The notes under the pieces were generated by a model, which worked only from the letters and a program-made list of their open reading frames with translations, did no database searches and was not told the DNA's origin. A program made the position numbers and the translations under genes. From NCBI GenBank assembly GCA_027574665.1, contig CM050648.1:48637200-48701199 (forward strand): DNA of 64,000 nt, read 5' to 3'. The stretch's first letter is position 1. Each line of letters begins with the position of its first letter. Shown here piece after piece: positions 35,801 through 48,905 of the stretch. Origin of the DNA: Rhynochetos jubatus. Its lineage: Eukaryota; Chordata; Aves; Eurypygiformes; Rhynochetidae.

Positions 35801-38460
35801 ATGGGATTTTACTGGTTCAAGATAAAAAAACTCTTGATCTCTTCCTGATACATATGTATGTGCTAGGATGGGTTGCATTCAGAGATGAGTTAGGTGAATC
35901 TAAATGGAAGAACACTAAGTGTTCTACCCTTTGGAAACTCTTTCTGTTTTTCTACTGCCCATAACAAGTAACTGTGTATGATTTCCAATAGAACAAGGAC
36001 GTTCTTAGTATGCTCATTCAAATACCATGTGCTCAGTAGCTGAAGAGAAGTATATTGGTTTGTTGTAATTAAAGTGCACTTCTTTTCTGGTTGTTAACTC
36101 AGTAATTTCACCATTTATTTCTGTTAGACGTTTCTGGGCCCCATGAAGCTGCAATTTTTATTTTTTTTAAGAGAATGTGAGGCAGCATGTTCTTATCAGC
36201 AAAAAAATTTCCTGAAACTGTCAAAATTGTAAAAATCATCTCCCAGATCTCCTGAAGTATCATCAAGGACAGAATCCTCCTCTTTGATTTATTGATTCAT
36301 TTGTTCTTTCATTCTCAAGATCTGAGCCATTTTTATTTCCTGGTGCAAAATCTGAAGCTTCAAAACAGAGAGCCATGAAGGTGACACTTTAAAAAAGGTA
36401 GAGTAGGTGAGATCTGGAATGGTTTTGTTTGAACTGACAGTTTAATGTGCAGAACTTTCATGTGACCCAGACAGAAGAGGAAACACCTGACATACTCATG
36501 TTTTCCCTGACATGCTCTGTGAAGTCACTAGAAAGTTTATAAGGGGATAATTTGCCTATTGAGTCACATGTGCTTCCATAAAATATCATTCATTTGCTGC
36601 AGTATTAAAAGAAGTAAAGTGTACAGTGGGACTTTTGGTCCCACTCTTCTTCTTTCTCCATAGGATAAACCTTCCTGTTGTTTCTTTTCTGCTGTACTAA
36701 GTAACTGTTACAACAATACAGACTACGAAGTTTCAAAATAATCTCTGTAGTTTTATATCCTGCTTAGTCATGAATAGTTACAGTCAGTGCTGATCTCAAT
36801 AAGTACACTTTTGAGATAAAAAGTGTTTAATACAATATCTCTTTAAGTTGTATTCTTTTTGATTATTTAGTAATTGTTATAGTCAGTAGCTTGGTCATAT
36901 GATAGTATTTCCTCTTTCACCTGGATAACTAAAACATTACAGCTAGAGAATAAAGACTAGAGGGCCGCAATTTACAGCATGTGATAAATCTAGGAGAAAT
37001 TTTAAGATTAATATTGATTCATGAATACACTCCTGAAAGTTTTTGTATCTTTGAACATTTCCAAAACTGCCAGGCAGTTTTCTGAATAATCATCAATATT
37101 ATTCAACTAGTTCTATCATCTGACTCTAGATTTTCCTATTTCTGTTGAAAACTGAACTTTACTTTTAACTAACTGTCCTAGATTACTTCTAAGAAGGAAA
37201 GAATTTTAAATATCTTTTAAAATCAAATCTGATCACATAAATAAGTAACACAGGCTGTCAAACATAAACCATATTACTCATTAATTAATATTACTATTTT
37301 AGCCATTCCAAAGATTTTAATGCTCCAATTAAGATATGTAATCTCTTGGTAGATTTAGAATATGTTTGGGATATTTAAATTAATGAATTTGCTCTGTCAC
37401 TTACCAGCAAATTTTCAGAGAAAAGTCATCTCAAGGGATCTAATTACAATGAAAATCATTCTAAGTACATTAAGATGAAGTGTTTGAAAACTGATCAATA
37501 ACTTCCAGAATTAAATTCAGGTTATGTCATGCTTTTTGTGACAAGCTCAGTGGGTCTTGAACTCTGCAGAGTTTTGAAACAACATTGAAAGGTTAACTTT
37601 AAAGAAAACACACTTGCAAGCCTCCCAGATTATAGGGGAAAATCAAATGCCATCTCTCCATAATCTCAAGGAGCACCTACTGAATCTCGATAAAAGGCAA
37701 ATTTACTGGTTTAAGAAGCAGATGATTTGTGAGTGTACTCTGCAGCAGTGCAGAGATTGCTGATGGAAAGATATTTGCAGATTTGCTTCTCTGAAATAGC
37801 AGTAATTGTACTTCAGAAACCCAAAATCTGGTTAATATTTTGATATCTCCTCATTTCATCTACAATAAAAACAAATTTTTCAAAAGCAAATATAGAGAAA
37901 GAAAGAAGGAACTCACATAGGTCCCTGCTAGGGCCCTGAACTGGGAATGTGGAAGTTCCCTCAGAGCAATCATACTGACACACAGTCTCCCATTCTCAGT
38001 ATGCTATGGACAATTTACCCACTTGAATGGCTTTCTCCCTTCCCTTCTCCCATTAACTTTGCTCATGAAAGGCAAAGAAGAAGCATTTTCATAAGAATTT
38101 TCCATTTTAATAAAGCATCACACCAGACAACTGTAACTTCCCAGGTACACAAGAAGTTTGTTAATAGAGACAGAGGGCCTCTGTCTAACACATATTAAAA
38201 GATGCGTTAAGCCTAATGACTCTGCTATCCAGCCCAGTGAGAATCCCAGGCACAAAGGTTCAGTTCCCAGCAGAGCAGTGGAGACTCACTCTGAGATCAG
38301 ATCTGCAGAATTTTTTCCCCCAGTTTCAATATTTTAATACCCACACAAAGTATAAATATGGTAGCATTAAAAGTTGGATAATGCCAAGTCTTTATTGAAG
38401 TATACAAAATCTACCACTGATTCATGGAATGTGCTATTTCTGCCAGGAATGAAAATGATG
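32873..38460. other. Unique AT-rich non-coding stretch
   Basis: No gene or classifiable repeat is recognised. It contains a perfect 11-bp-stem inverted repeat at 35071-35099 and an AT-rich, evenly composed block at about 37255-37480 that could be conserved non-coding DNA. Confidence 0.5.
35071..35099. repeat. Perfect 11-bp inverted repeat (hairpin)
   Basis: ATCTGACATAA (35071-35081), a 7-nt loop GCAAAAA, then TTATGTCAGAT (35089-35099). All 11 stem positions pair. No T tract follows, and this is not a bacterial genome, so it is not a terminator. It could be a cruciform-prone site or chance. Confidence 0.9.
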
Positions 38461-38515
38461 TGTTGATTTCAATTGAACTATTCTTACTTGCACCAGCTGC
38501 AGATCAGGTTCAGGA
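38461..38515. repeat. Possible ancient dispersed repeat relic
   Basis: TTGATTTCAATTGAACTATTC followed by CTTGCACCAGCTGCAGATCAGGTTCAGG resembles the same old repeat type as at 8535-8674 (a CATTGACTTCAATGG-like core, then CACCAGTGTAA and CAGAATCTGG-like words). The order and spacing agree; the family name is unknown to me. Confidence 0.4.
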
Positions 38516-38840
38516 TATGTAGAAGTGCCATTATTAGGCATAGTGTTTATATATGACTTTTTTTTATTATTGCTCATCACTGATGCATATACCCTTTCCT
38601 CTTCTACTGCTATGGTATTTAGAAAGATGAAAAATTAGAAGTAACTGCCATTTTACTGCTGTGTTAGTCCTTTGTCTCTTTGTTCTTGAGAATATTGAGC
38701 AATATGCTTTTTACTATCTGCAGAGCTTCAAATTATATTCACAGAAATTATGGTCAAAGACAGACAGAAATAAAGTCACTGGATGTCAATAGCTTGGTCT
38801 GGTTTTATTTAAAAAAACCCAGTGTACATCAGAAGGAAAG

Positions 38841-38856
38841 AAAAAAAAAAAAAAAA
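38841..38856. repeat. Poly(A) tract, 16 nt
   Basis: Sixteen A residues, then GTG and a second run of ten A. It is A-rich low-complexity DNA. Confidence 0.85.
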
Positions 38857-41800
38857 GTGAAAAAAAAAAGATGTTGTTGACAGGTGACTGGAGAAAATAA
38901 CTTGTTGTAGGAAGGTTTTAAGCCCTGAGGATTTATTTGTACCTGCCGGGTTCGAGATGGCCAAAGAGCAGAAATAATGATCAGACAGACAAATACACAA
39001 CCACAAATAAGCCTGTGCCATTGCTCCTGGCAACTGTTCATTATTTAAAACAGTGCTACTCTGAAGAGAAGGAAAATGCTTGAGACCTGCTCTTTGTATA
39101 AAGGTAATGGAAGGCTCTGTTTAAAGATCAAGCATCCTGAGAGATCTTTGAAGGTAAAAGGCAGTCTTCCAGAAACATCTCTTGTGATAGGTATTTCAAA
39201 ACAGGATGCAATTTGTTTAAAGTAAATCAAAAGTGTTCAAAAACCTGCAGGTCCCTATCACAAGCAGTTATAGGCATCCATGTCATTTTGGCGACAATTA
39301 CTTAACCTAACCATTCTATTTAAATAATGGTATGATTTACATACTCAGTGGGCCAAGTTCATTTGAAGGATGTAAATAAGCTGGTAAAGGTTGCACTTTG
39401 TTAGAACAAAGGGGCAGTAAGACATACATGCAAACTTTTCATCATATCCACCACACAATGAATCTGAAGCAATAGGGACAACGGTGATTCTGAGGGATGG
39501 CACGTGACCCTTCACACTTTCAAAAAGGTTGTTCAGATACCCCACAGGCACAAATGTAACTAGCCCGTTCACTCAGGGAGTAAATAGTTTTTATAGCTTC
39601 ATTAGCTAGTCGCCGATTTTCCACCATGAGAAAATGCACAGGGAGCTATTAGATTTGTTTATTAACATAAACTCTATTTATGTTAATTCAACATACTTGC
39701 TTGATGACCAACAAACTGCCCAAAAAACAAGAAGCAAATTTGATGCAAGGAGACTGGGCAACAACATTTGCTACCTTCTTCTTTTCCTTATTCCTTTTAA
39801 CTTTTGAACAACCACACTGTAACCCAACAGTTTATCAGACTGACACATCTAGTTGTGTTACTGCCTGATGTGATGTGGCACAGCCCATCAGGTACTTGAA
39901 AGTCAAGTTCTACTTCTCCGTTTTGACAGCAGCCACCCAGCCCGAGCGCAGGTTGCTTTTAGTCTCTTTGTTTGCTCGGTTGGTATCACACTAACACTTA
40001 TTCGAGTGTTAAATAACACAAGCAAAGCCGAAGTCACAAGCTTGTGATGACACTTCCAGCACCCGCTGTTCCCTCTCAATGCTACATGACTGCACTGGTG
40101 ACTGTATACTTTATCTAGACCCTTCATTTTAAAGAATAACAGAAAAAACATAAGTGTACGTTTTTTCCCAATTACACATCATGCTTAATAATGCATGCCA
40201 ATTACACTGTCATCTCAAGGCAAGCGCATATACGCAATTTAAGTTAGCAAAAACAGCAGGTCTGCAACTCCCACAAGAACATTCCTTTCCAATTTCTTTG
40301 TTCAGCATAAGTCATCAGCTATACGTTTCCACCCCAGACTTATCACTGGGATGTCCCGCAATATTACAATGGTCTTATTACACACAACCACCGGCACTTT
40401 TCCCTTCCTATACAATGAATGTCTATTTAAAACTCATTTCCTCCAGGTGACACTGAATTTGCAGACACAAAAACTCGTGCAGTTGAAGAGATGGCACTCC
40501 TCTCTCCTGTTGTTTGTAGGTTTCGGTTTTAATCGAATAAAAGCAAGCCTGTGTAGTTTGAAGTCCCTAGGAAATCTCTCAACCACAAAGAAAGAAGCTC
40601 ATGTTGCGGAGGTGACAGCATACAGATAAAACCAATATTCAGGACTCAAAATACCAGTGGAACTTCAAATGGCTCAATTTGTTGCATTATTTTTGTTATT
40701 TGCAGCTAAGAATGATGTTACATGAATCAATTATATTGTATTTTTAACTGTACTTCATATCTGGTCCCAGTCTTGTGTGATTGTTGGTGAAATTATTTTT
40801 AGCACATGCTCTGAAGGTTTCTTTGTGCTGAATAAAAAATACATTCAATTAATATTTTTTTCCATTAAAAACAAATATTTAAATAATTTTGACCTTCTCT
40901 TTAATTATGTATAACAGTGCCCACTTTCATCCTCCGAAAAGCCCCATACTTCGAAGATCAGCTCTGCCCAAGGTCTGCAGGCAATTCTGAGCAAGTGTTT
41001 GAAGACCCCTGAAAATGGGCCGAACGTTACTTGCCTCCAGGGTGGTTATCACAGCTATACTCTCATCTAGTGCTTATGCTAAAAAATTAACCCTATTATC
41101 ATGCAGGAATGACTTCTGAGTGGCTGCAGCTGAATTAAAAGGACAAAGGGAGATGGATTTTATACATTTCATAAGGGATTTTAGTGGGTCAAATGCAGGG
41201 AGGGAGACTGATAGAATGGTGTAGATCAGTTGTGTAAATAGGAGAGCATAGGAGGTTACTTGTTTCCAAATTTAATTGCCTCACTCTGGGAAAAAAATTT
41301 AGGGTAATGTTTGCAGTGGAAGCATTTTTGCTGAAATCTCTTCCCATCCATCAATCTTTTCCTCAGTAATGTGGGGAGTTTGTTTTTATGAGCTCTGAAA
41401 TCTATTTTATTGTTGTAAGATGTAGAAGCAGGGATTTACTTAGGGTCTGTTTTCATTTGGTTTGATGTGTGGTTTTTTTGTTTTTAAAGACACAAACCCC
41501 CTAGGTTTTTTTTTGCTTTGCAATTGTCTAACTTAACCGAGGTCACAAGAGCAAATTCAGATTTAAAAAGTAATTGCATATAGTTCTGAGGATCTGGGAA
41601 GTGCTGTGCAGTTGCATGATCTCATCATCCACCACCTCATCCTCTTCCACAGCCCTTCACTGACTTTGCCACTTCCTCCTGCTGTCCTTGACAAGCAGGA
41701 TGTAAAAGGGGACAGGCATTCTGTCCACACTCATCCCACAAAGCACAGCCAGAATCTCCAGGACCATGTGCATCACAGAACAAGGATTCTTCCTTTCTCT

Positions 41801-43308
41801 TCTTTCTGACATTTAGTTATTAACCTACCAGGAATGTATCAAGTGATATGTACAACAGGGGTACTTCTTAGTATGCACTCTGCAAACTGAAGAAGTATAC
41901 AAGGAACAAAAGCAGAAATAAATGCATGTAATGAGTAGTTTAGTTGATTTCTGGGGCCAGATGTGGCCCTACTGCAATTTCATTGGCTTTTGTGATGTTG
42001 CCCTAGAGCAAATATGGTCTGTAGAGAGATTTAGTCCTCTAGGAGAAAAGGACACCTCATCAGCCCCCATTTTGCTTTCTGGAAAACTGGCTATTTCTCA
42101 TGGAACAGGGCATGAAACAAAAGGAAAAAGAGCAATTATCAGTCAAGGTGAGTATAATTAGGCCTAAATCAATGTGATAGAAATTAAGTGCCTCATTTTT
42201 ATAAGATAGGAAACTGTGCAAGACACAAACAAATTAGAGGTTTTTGTTGGTTTTGTTATTTTTTTTTTACAGTAATAGAGGCTCCTTGGAAAGTAAACAA
42301 ACAGCAAGCACTAGAAGGTTTATGTCACAGTACTAATTAGAATCCCAGCCAAGAAGGAGAAAAATACCTTGGATTTAACAAGAGCAATAAAAACATTTTT
42401 AAAAGAACATATGGCCAAGCATTCTGACAAAATGCTTAGAGTATTACAGGAAAAAATATGGAATAAATATATGTGTGCAGAAGAAGAAAAGTATGTCCTA
42501 AATGTGAATTTAGAATTGCCAGGACAGTTTTAGCAAATGTATGAACTGAGGATCTCTTTAAGGATTTGGCTGCCTCCAAGTCACGGTCTTGGAAACACTC
42601 TCATGGCTGCAGTACAGACCATTAATGGGCCAGATTCTCCACCTTTGCTAACTGCATCTGAGACTGTCAGCCTGTGACTCCTCCAGGGGACAGAGAAGGC
42701 AAAAACATCTCAAATCTCAGTAGAGCTAAAACAGGAGAAGCCTACAACACACATCTGTCAGCTAAACTGCAACAAGGGAGATGCGGATGAATGTTCCCTT
42801 CTCCAGCTGTGCAAGAGAGGTGCTCCACTCCAGTGGGAGGGCAGGAACAGCTAACTTGCAGGGTATGACATACATTAACCTCTTTCACCATCTCAGCCAG
42901 TTGCAAGGATTAACTTGAAGAGCTGAGGTGGCATGTAAGTGATTAAACACTCACCCATTTAGGCCTAAAGTCTCCACAGTTCTTATGAAGTTAAATCTAA
43001 GGCAAGCCTTTACCACTGAGAAGAAAAAATATGTCACAAAGAAATGCATTTCTTTTGATAGTCATGAAATTCATTAAGAGGCATGATTTTATTAATGAAC
43101 AGCATTTATTATTTGAATTGATTTGCTGAGCATCTTTAAAGCCTTTTATTATACATTGGTTGAAATTTTGCTATTGCTCTATGTTGTCTCATTGTGACTA
43201 CCCAGATGAGTCAGGCAGTATTATCTTTGGTTGGATGACCATGTAAAAAATTCTTTATTTTTATTCACAAATACCAAGTTTAGAGTTAGTTCTCTCAACA
43301 CTTTTTAC

Positions 43309-43338
43309 TTTTTTTTTTTTTTTTTTGTGTGTGTGTGT
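43309..43338. repeat. Poly(T)18 joined to (GT)6
   Basis: Eighteen T residues (43309-43326) are followed directly by six GT units. The compound simple repeat may be polymorphic. Confidence 0.93.
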
Positions 43339-44140
43339 ACTTCTGCAAAATCAGGTTTGTGAATGTTCCTGGACAGTGGACACTGAAAAAATGTGATCCA
43401 ATTCAGATTTTCTGTGTGTTTGTGCTGAGTTACTCTTCTGGTTCTAATCATTAAATAAAAACACAGAAACATCAGAAAATAACAAATGCTGGAAATTAAT
43501 TTACTTTGGAGAGGAAATACCTCATCAAGTTTGGATAACTTTCATTTTTTTTATTAATGAACCAGTAACTATTAACTGATGTTAACTCTGTATTTGTAAG
43601 ATGAATATATGGTTCCTAAAACAGAATTTTATTTCAAAACAGAGTAAAAATTATCTGGTGTAAGATATGCCAATTAGGGAATTATTTATCCTTGATATTG
43701 ACAATCATAAGACACAACAAATCAGTGATGAATAAATGGGAAAAATTATGGTAGATTAAATAGGGATGATCAGGTAGCATAAGTACATGGGAAAAATGTA
43801 GGAGATGCTTGGAGAACATTTTTTTACATGTACTATTTGAACAACTTTTGGATTACTCAAGGGATGGGTCAAAGACTGATGCTACCAGGATTAGAAAAGA
43901 AAATTCTTAATTGGGGAGAAGATTTATTGGAAGGAAAGAACAGAATTAACAAACAGAGACTTGTACCAGTGTCACCAGAACTTACTGAACCTTTTTTTTA
44001 TCCCCAGTCACAGAAGAAGACTGGCTACCCTGTTCCCCAGATCCAAAGAGTGTTCTCATCGAATCTTGTATTAGCTTTCTTCCTCACCCAGCTCTCTTAA
44101 CTTGCTTCAGTTGCCCAAATATACGTCTGTACTACAATCT

Positions 44141-44160
44141 GGGGCATCTTGGGGCATCTT
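44141..44160. repeat. Perfect 10-bp tandem duplication
   Basis: GGGGCATCTT occurs twice in direct tandem without mismatch, indicating a recent slippage or short duplication. Confidence 0.9.
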
Positions 44161-45439
44161 ATGGTATAGAAGGTATCCACATGGGACTAGCACACATGGC
44201 ACCACTGGAAGATCTACATCCCTCAGAATGGAGGCACGATATTAAAGGACAGCTGTTCAGCTGAAGCAAGTCTGTTGTCCCTGTGGTCTTTCAAGGTGTG
44301 CACACTAATGTTCTAGGCTTTCCACATTTCATATGTTATCTTCCTGCTTGCAAACGTTCTGGCCTCCTTTTGGTATACTCAAGGGTTGTTACCCAGGTTT
44401 TATGATGCACTGAGATTTCTTCCTCACACCTTTTCAGCAAATCTTTCAAAAGGTGCTCCATCAGAAAATGTATATTGAGTCCACAGATAAAAAGAATTCT
44501 TAGTGATACATCCTTACATATCTATGTGTGTCTCCTGTTGATAAGGGATGCCCAGTAAAATGCACCACACTGAAAAATACAGTTAATTTAGTTGAAAATC
44601 CTCATTGTTTTTAATAAAAAATAAAACATCAACATTTTTACTAAAAGCTAAAGCCATTTTATTGGCAACTGGAAGTGTCAATCTTTTCCTTCTTCTTTTT
44701 TTAAATTTAAATATTTAGAAATCGTTGAACGTTCATGAAGACCTGGTATCCTTTATCCCTTCCCCACCTCTGTGTTCACCCAAATAAATGCATCTAAAAG
44801 TGAGACCATTTTTTTTAATTTCTAAGCTTTAAATTTGACTGATACTTTAAGATTTATTTTACTCTTCAATCAAGGTAAAGCTAAGCAAAACTGAATCTGA
44901 CAAATAAGTAATAAGCAATACCTTTTTTCCTTTTCTGTATTTCAAAACTTACCTTGTTCCTGATTCTTTTGCTAGCACTTCAGCCATAGAACAAAACAGA
45001 ACCCAAAGGGCTCATGTACAGATCCAGTCTCGTAACTACACTGAGTGTTCCCTTAGTCAGAAATGTGGGAGATTTTCTCCACTTCTAGCATGATTTGTGC
45101 TGCCATTATCATGGCTTTAATGTCAGTGAAGCAGAGGAACACGAATTAAGACAGGTATGTCCTGATAACAATTTTATGGTACAACTCCGAGGGGCCCAAC
45201 TTCAATCAAACAGTTACTAGCATAATGAAACAGTACATGGCAGCCAGCTCTCAAGTTCAGACCATGGAAAACACTGACGTTCTCCACCTTTCAGACTCCT
45301 GGCCATGGGGACAAGGCTGCAATACAGGCCTAGGACCACCACTTTCAGAGCTTCTATACTCCTTTCCTGGCTGTAGACCAAGGCCAGGATATCCTTTTTA
45401 TTGCTTTAATCATGGTAATTTTAATTACACATTATTTAT

Positions 45440-45528
45440 AGATTCATAGGATAATTTAGACTAGAAGCGAGATGTAGGTATCATTTGGGTCAATCCTCAT
45501 CATTCAAAGCATGACCAATATCATACAA
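45440..45528 (-). mobile_element. Possible old CR1 3' end relic
   Basis: GATTCATAGGATAATTTAGAC followed by TCATTTGGGTCAATCCTCATC and CATTCAAAGCATGACCAA resembles, in order, the reverse complement of an old CR1 3' UTR (CATAGAATAATTTAGGTTGG, ...TCATCTGGTCCAACC, GCTCAAAGCAGGGCCAA types). It is highly diverged and lacks a visible ORF2 tail. Confidence 0.48.
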
Positions 45529-47551
45529 TATATTGCTTTCATGAATAATACATGTTTTAGGCCTCAGGTTGCAAGGACTGTAACTATTATCAATTCTATA
45601 AAATTAGAAAGATAAGTTGAACTGATCTAGTGTAGTCGATTTTCAGAGAGGAGAAAGGAGAAAGAGTAATGATGCAAATAACAGGAAGACTGGGTTTTCA
45701 GGGAGCTGTTACAAGTCCTTGTTTCTCTTAAAATATTTGTTTCTTAATGAAAACTTGCAGCTATTCCAAAGTATTCTGGAGCCTGGTTTTGCATTTCCCT
45801 TTCGAAGAGACCTTACTGCACTGTGGTATTTTGACCATGAACTTCCACACCAGGGAGAGGCCAGGGGCAAAGTTGGTCTGATTTTTACTGTCCCAGCACT
45901 GTGTTTTATTACTGCATCCCCTAAGGTCCCTAGGCTTCAATGGATATCAAAGTCAACTTTCCAAATCTATTTTTACAATAATTCAAGCTGTTTTAATGTT
46001 TTGAGGGTTTTTTTATATTTTCCATCTGTAGTACATTTAATGTATGAAGCCAATTATATTTGAAAAGGTAAAGCGGTCTGAGTTAATGAAAAAAATAAAG
46101 ACCACATGTACACGAGTAGTATAAGCTGTGTGTTATTCCTTGCATTTCTCCTATGCAGCTGAATATAAATACAGTTTTTTTCAGCCTGTTTAGAAATGTT
46201 GTTGGTACTATTTACTGCATTCCCATGTCTCAGCTTTACTCAAAGTACATATAAACAATAAATAAAATATTGCTAAGGTTACTTTTTTAAAAGTGTCTGT
46301 TATAATCAGAAAAGTGATGCTATAAAAATGATATCTCAGTGTTTCACATTTATTCTCCTTCAGTGACTTCTTTATCAAATGTGCTCATTTTGCAAGTCAA
46401 AACAAGATTCTTCTCACTGCCAGTGCTGCAACTCCACATGTTACTTGGAATGCAGACAATATTCTCCTCCTCTCTTTCTCAGTGATAAAGATGTTGGAAA
46501 AAAAACATACCCACCCATCTAGATGATGGTGCAGATGGTAAAATACATGGCTTTGGGGTTGTACTTTGCAGATAGTGGCAAACGTATTTATAGTTAAATA
46601 TATGAAAACTACACAAAACCTCAAGTAGGTACCTGGGCTGCAATTGTGTGACAATCTTTCTGACGGCAGTGCCTTGACTCCAACTGCAGGCCTTGAGGTA
46701 TGGGAAGCATAGGCATTAATGGAGCAGTGATTTTGAACAGCAATGTTTAAAATTATGGAAATTATTTGTTGTCATCTGAGTTGTCATCTCAGTCAGCATC
46801 TCTAGTGAGCTGACTGAGAGCTGAGGTCTGGATCTGGTTCAGAGGACATCCCCTTACCTCCAGTTAGTACCTGGGAAAGCAGTATACAGAAAAATTAAAT
46901 AGTGTTATAAAGGGACCAAGGCAAGTTTTATAGATGGGAGTCAAGTCTTCTATCCACCATAGCTAGAACAGTGGAGAGAAACAAAAGTCTCAGTGACTTT
47001 TATGGCATAATTTCTAGCAAACTCTTCAGACACTTAGGACCCTATTTAGCCCTGGGTGTTATTATAACAGCAAAAACTGCAAATGCAAAAGCAGTCAAGC
47101 CTGTGTTAGAATTCTGGGTACAGTTCGTTTCCATGTTTTCTGGTGGGTTTTTGGCATATGTATAGAAGAACCAAGTGAATCCATAATCAAGGTTATAAAT
47201 TGCTTTCCACCTTCTTCAAAGCAGGTTTATGTGTTTTCAGATTTTTTTTGGTCATGAAAGGTGAAAGCACAAGTATTCCGTTGCTATACCTGAAAAAGCA
47301 TGTTTTGTTTATAGTAGGTATAGTGCACAGAGAATGGCTGCTGGAACAGAGACAGAATTAATGTTGCCATTAAGATCCTGTTTGCCTTGCTTCAGAATCC
47401 ATTAGTGTTAGCACTTTTTGATTTTAGGGTTGCATATTTGAAATGTATATTTATGGTATTAGCTGTTTCTTTATAAAAACTATGTCTTCCTGTTTTATGT
47501 GGACAGGATGAGAACTGACTGCTTGAATGAACCTGAAGACTTGAAACAGTG
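45529..47551. other. Unique AT-rich non-coding stretch
   Basis: Nothing recognisable. A 114-codon open frame (45719-46063) has no signal peptide, domain or repeat that I can identify, and its composition is that of translated non-coding DNA. Confidence 0.5.
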
Positions 47552-48213
47552 AAGGGAAGGGAAGGGAAGGGAAGGGAAGGGAAGGGAAGGGAAGGGAAGG
47601 GAAGGGAAGGGAAGGGAAGGGAAGGGAAGGGAAGGGAAGGGAAGGGAAGGGAAGGGAAGGGAAGGGAAGGGAAGGGAAGGGAAGGGAAGGGAAGGGAAGG
47701 GAAGGGAAGGGAAGGGAAGGGAAGGGAAGGGAAGGGAAGGGAAGGGAAGGGAAGGGAAGGGAAGGGAAGGGAAGGGAAGGGAAGGGAAGGGAAGGGAAGG
47801 GAAGGGAAGGGAAGGGGAGGGAAGGGGAGGGAAGGGAAGGGAAGGGGGGAAGGGGGGAAGGGGGGAAGGGGGGAAGGGGGGAAGGGAGGAAGGGAGGAAG
47901 GGAGGAAGGGAGGAAGGGAGGAAGGGAGGAAGGGAGGAAGGGAGGAAGGGAGGAAGGGAGGAAGGAAGGAAGGAAGGAAGGAAGGAAGGAAGGAAGGAAG
48001 GAAGGAAGGAAGGAAGGAAGGAAGGAAGGAAGGAAGGAAGGAAGGAAGGAAGGAAGGAAGGAAGGAAGGAAGGAAGGAAGGAAGGAAGGAAGGAAGGAAG
48101 GAAGGAAGGAAGGAAGGAAGGAAGGAAGGAAGGAAGGAAGGAAGGAAGGAAGGAAGGAAGGAAGGAAGGAAGGAAGGAAGGAAGGAAGGAAGGAAGGAAG
48201 GAAGGAAGGAAGG
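47552..48213. repeat. Composite purine repeat: AAGGG, AAGGGGGG, AAGGGAGG, AAGG blocks
   Basis: The plus strand is pure A/G for about 660 bp. Blocks in order: (AAGGG)53 uninterrupted (47552-47816); a short degenerate junction with AAGGGG interruptions (47817-47841); AAGGGGGG x5 (47842-47881); AAGGGAGG x10 (47882-47961); (AAGG)63 uninterrupted (47962-48213). Each block looks like an expansion of a variant of the previous unit. Long open frames arise on both strands only because the repeat has no stop codons in those frames. Homopurine tracts of this length can form triplex (H-DNA) and the G runs can form quadruplexes. Exact unit counts may be affected by assembly. Confidence 0.98.
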
Positions 48214-48824
48214 AGATAAGTTTAGCAGTCTTTGCTTTGGGAAAATTATTTTCTCCCTCATAAATTTAACAATAACAAGCCTTTTCTTACTGTGGCTTAG
48301 AAAGTGGAATGTTTAAAAGAGTTAGGAAGAGCTGACACATTTGATTTAAAAAAAAATATTTGATCTAACTTGTTTCCTTTGGTTTACTTGGAGCCTTTAA
48401 AAAAGTATTCTTTCTGCTACCTATTAGCAATGTAACCTATTTGTTAAGCAGCCCGGATCAATTTACAAAACTTTTGTTTAAACAATCATTAAAGAGAATA
48501 AATTAATGGCACATTATGTCCTGCTTCTGATAATCTAAGACAACAGCAATATATATCCAATAAATATTTTCTAAGTTTCATTGAAATGTCATTGGAGAAA
48601 CTGCTATACTGATTGTTCTCCCCTTTCTTCTGCACTAAAGGGCTAAATTTGTAGGGCTCTGATGACTATCAAAAGAATAATCTTTTCTTCAATAATCTTT
48701 ATCTGAGTTTTTAGCACATTTGATGCACTGCTCCTTAGAGTCCAGACATTTTACAAATGTCACTTTGAATGGCATACACAGGTTGAGTTCAAGCTGCCTA
48801 AACGTATGCCTTAATTTAACTATG
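48214..48824. other. Unique AT-rich non-coding stretch
   Basis: No gene or repeat is recognised. The segment at about 48420-48540 has an even AT-rich composition with AACAATCATTAAAG and AAATTAATGG words and is a weak candidate for conserved non-coding DNA. Confidence 0.45.
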
Positions 48825-48905
48825 GACATTGCCCCAGTGTCTTCAATGGGTCTACCCATGGCTCTGAAATTGTATGTGCTCAAATACTTCATTGAATGCA
48901 TATCT
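48825..48905. repeat. Possible ancient dispersed repeat relic
   Basis: CCCCAGTGTCTTCAATGGG, then TCTACCCATGGCTCTGAAATTG, then ATGTGCTCAAATACTTCATTG and GAATGCA resembles an old repeat I recall from birds and turtles. Its copies read CCATTGACTTCAATGGG, then ACTACTCAC..., then a GTGCTTAAGTGCTTTGCTGAAT-like end. The agreement in order and spacing is good, the identity modest, and the family name unknown to me. Confidence 0.42.

Larger units (their letters stand above)
38516..45439. other. Unique AT-rich non-coding stretch
   Basis: No exon or classifiable transposon is recognised. Simple tracts are poly(A) at 38841-38856, poly(T)-(GT) at 43309-43338 and a 10-bp perfect tandem duplication at 44141-44160. 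The open frame at 43828-44100 is featureless. Confidence 0.5.

Noticed and set aside
43828-44100. 90-codon open frame containing a T-rich run plus CCCCAG that resembles a splice acceptor
   Set aside because: The acceptor-like site lies inside the open frame, the protein on either side has no recognisable domain, and single splice-like sites are frequent by chance.
45719-46063. 114-codon plus-strand open frame
   Set aside because: It has no domain, no promoter or splice context and a composition matching AT-rich non-coding DNA.
47549-48316. Open frames of 255 (+) and 289 (-) codons with KGREG/KEGR and FPSLP/FLPS repeats
   Set aside because: They are translations of the purine simple repeat, which lacks stop codons in those frames; there is no unique coding sequence, and both strands are open at once.
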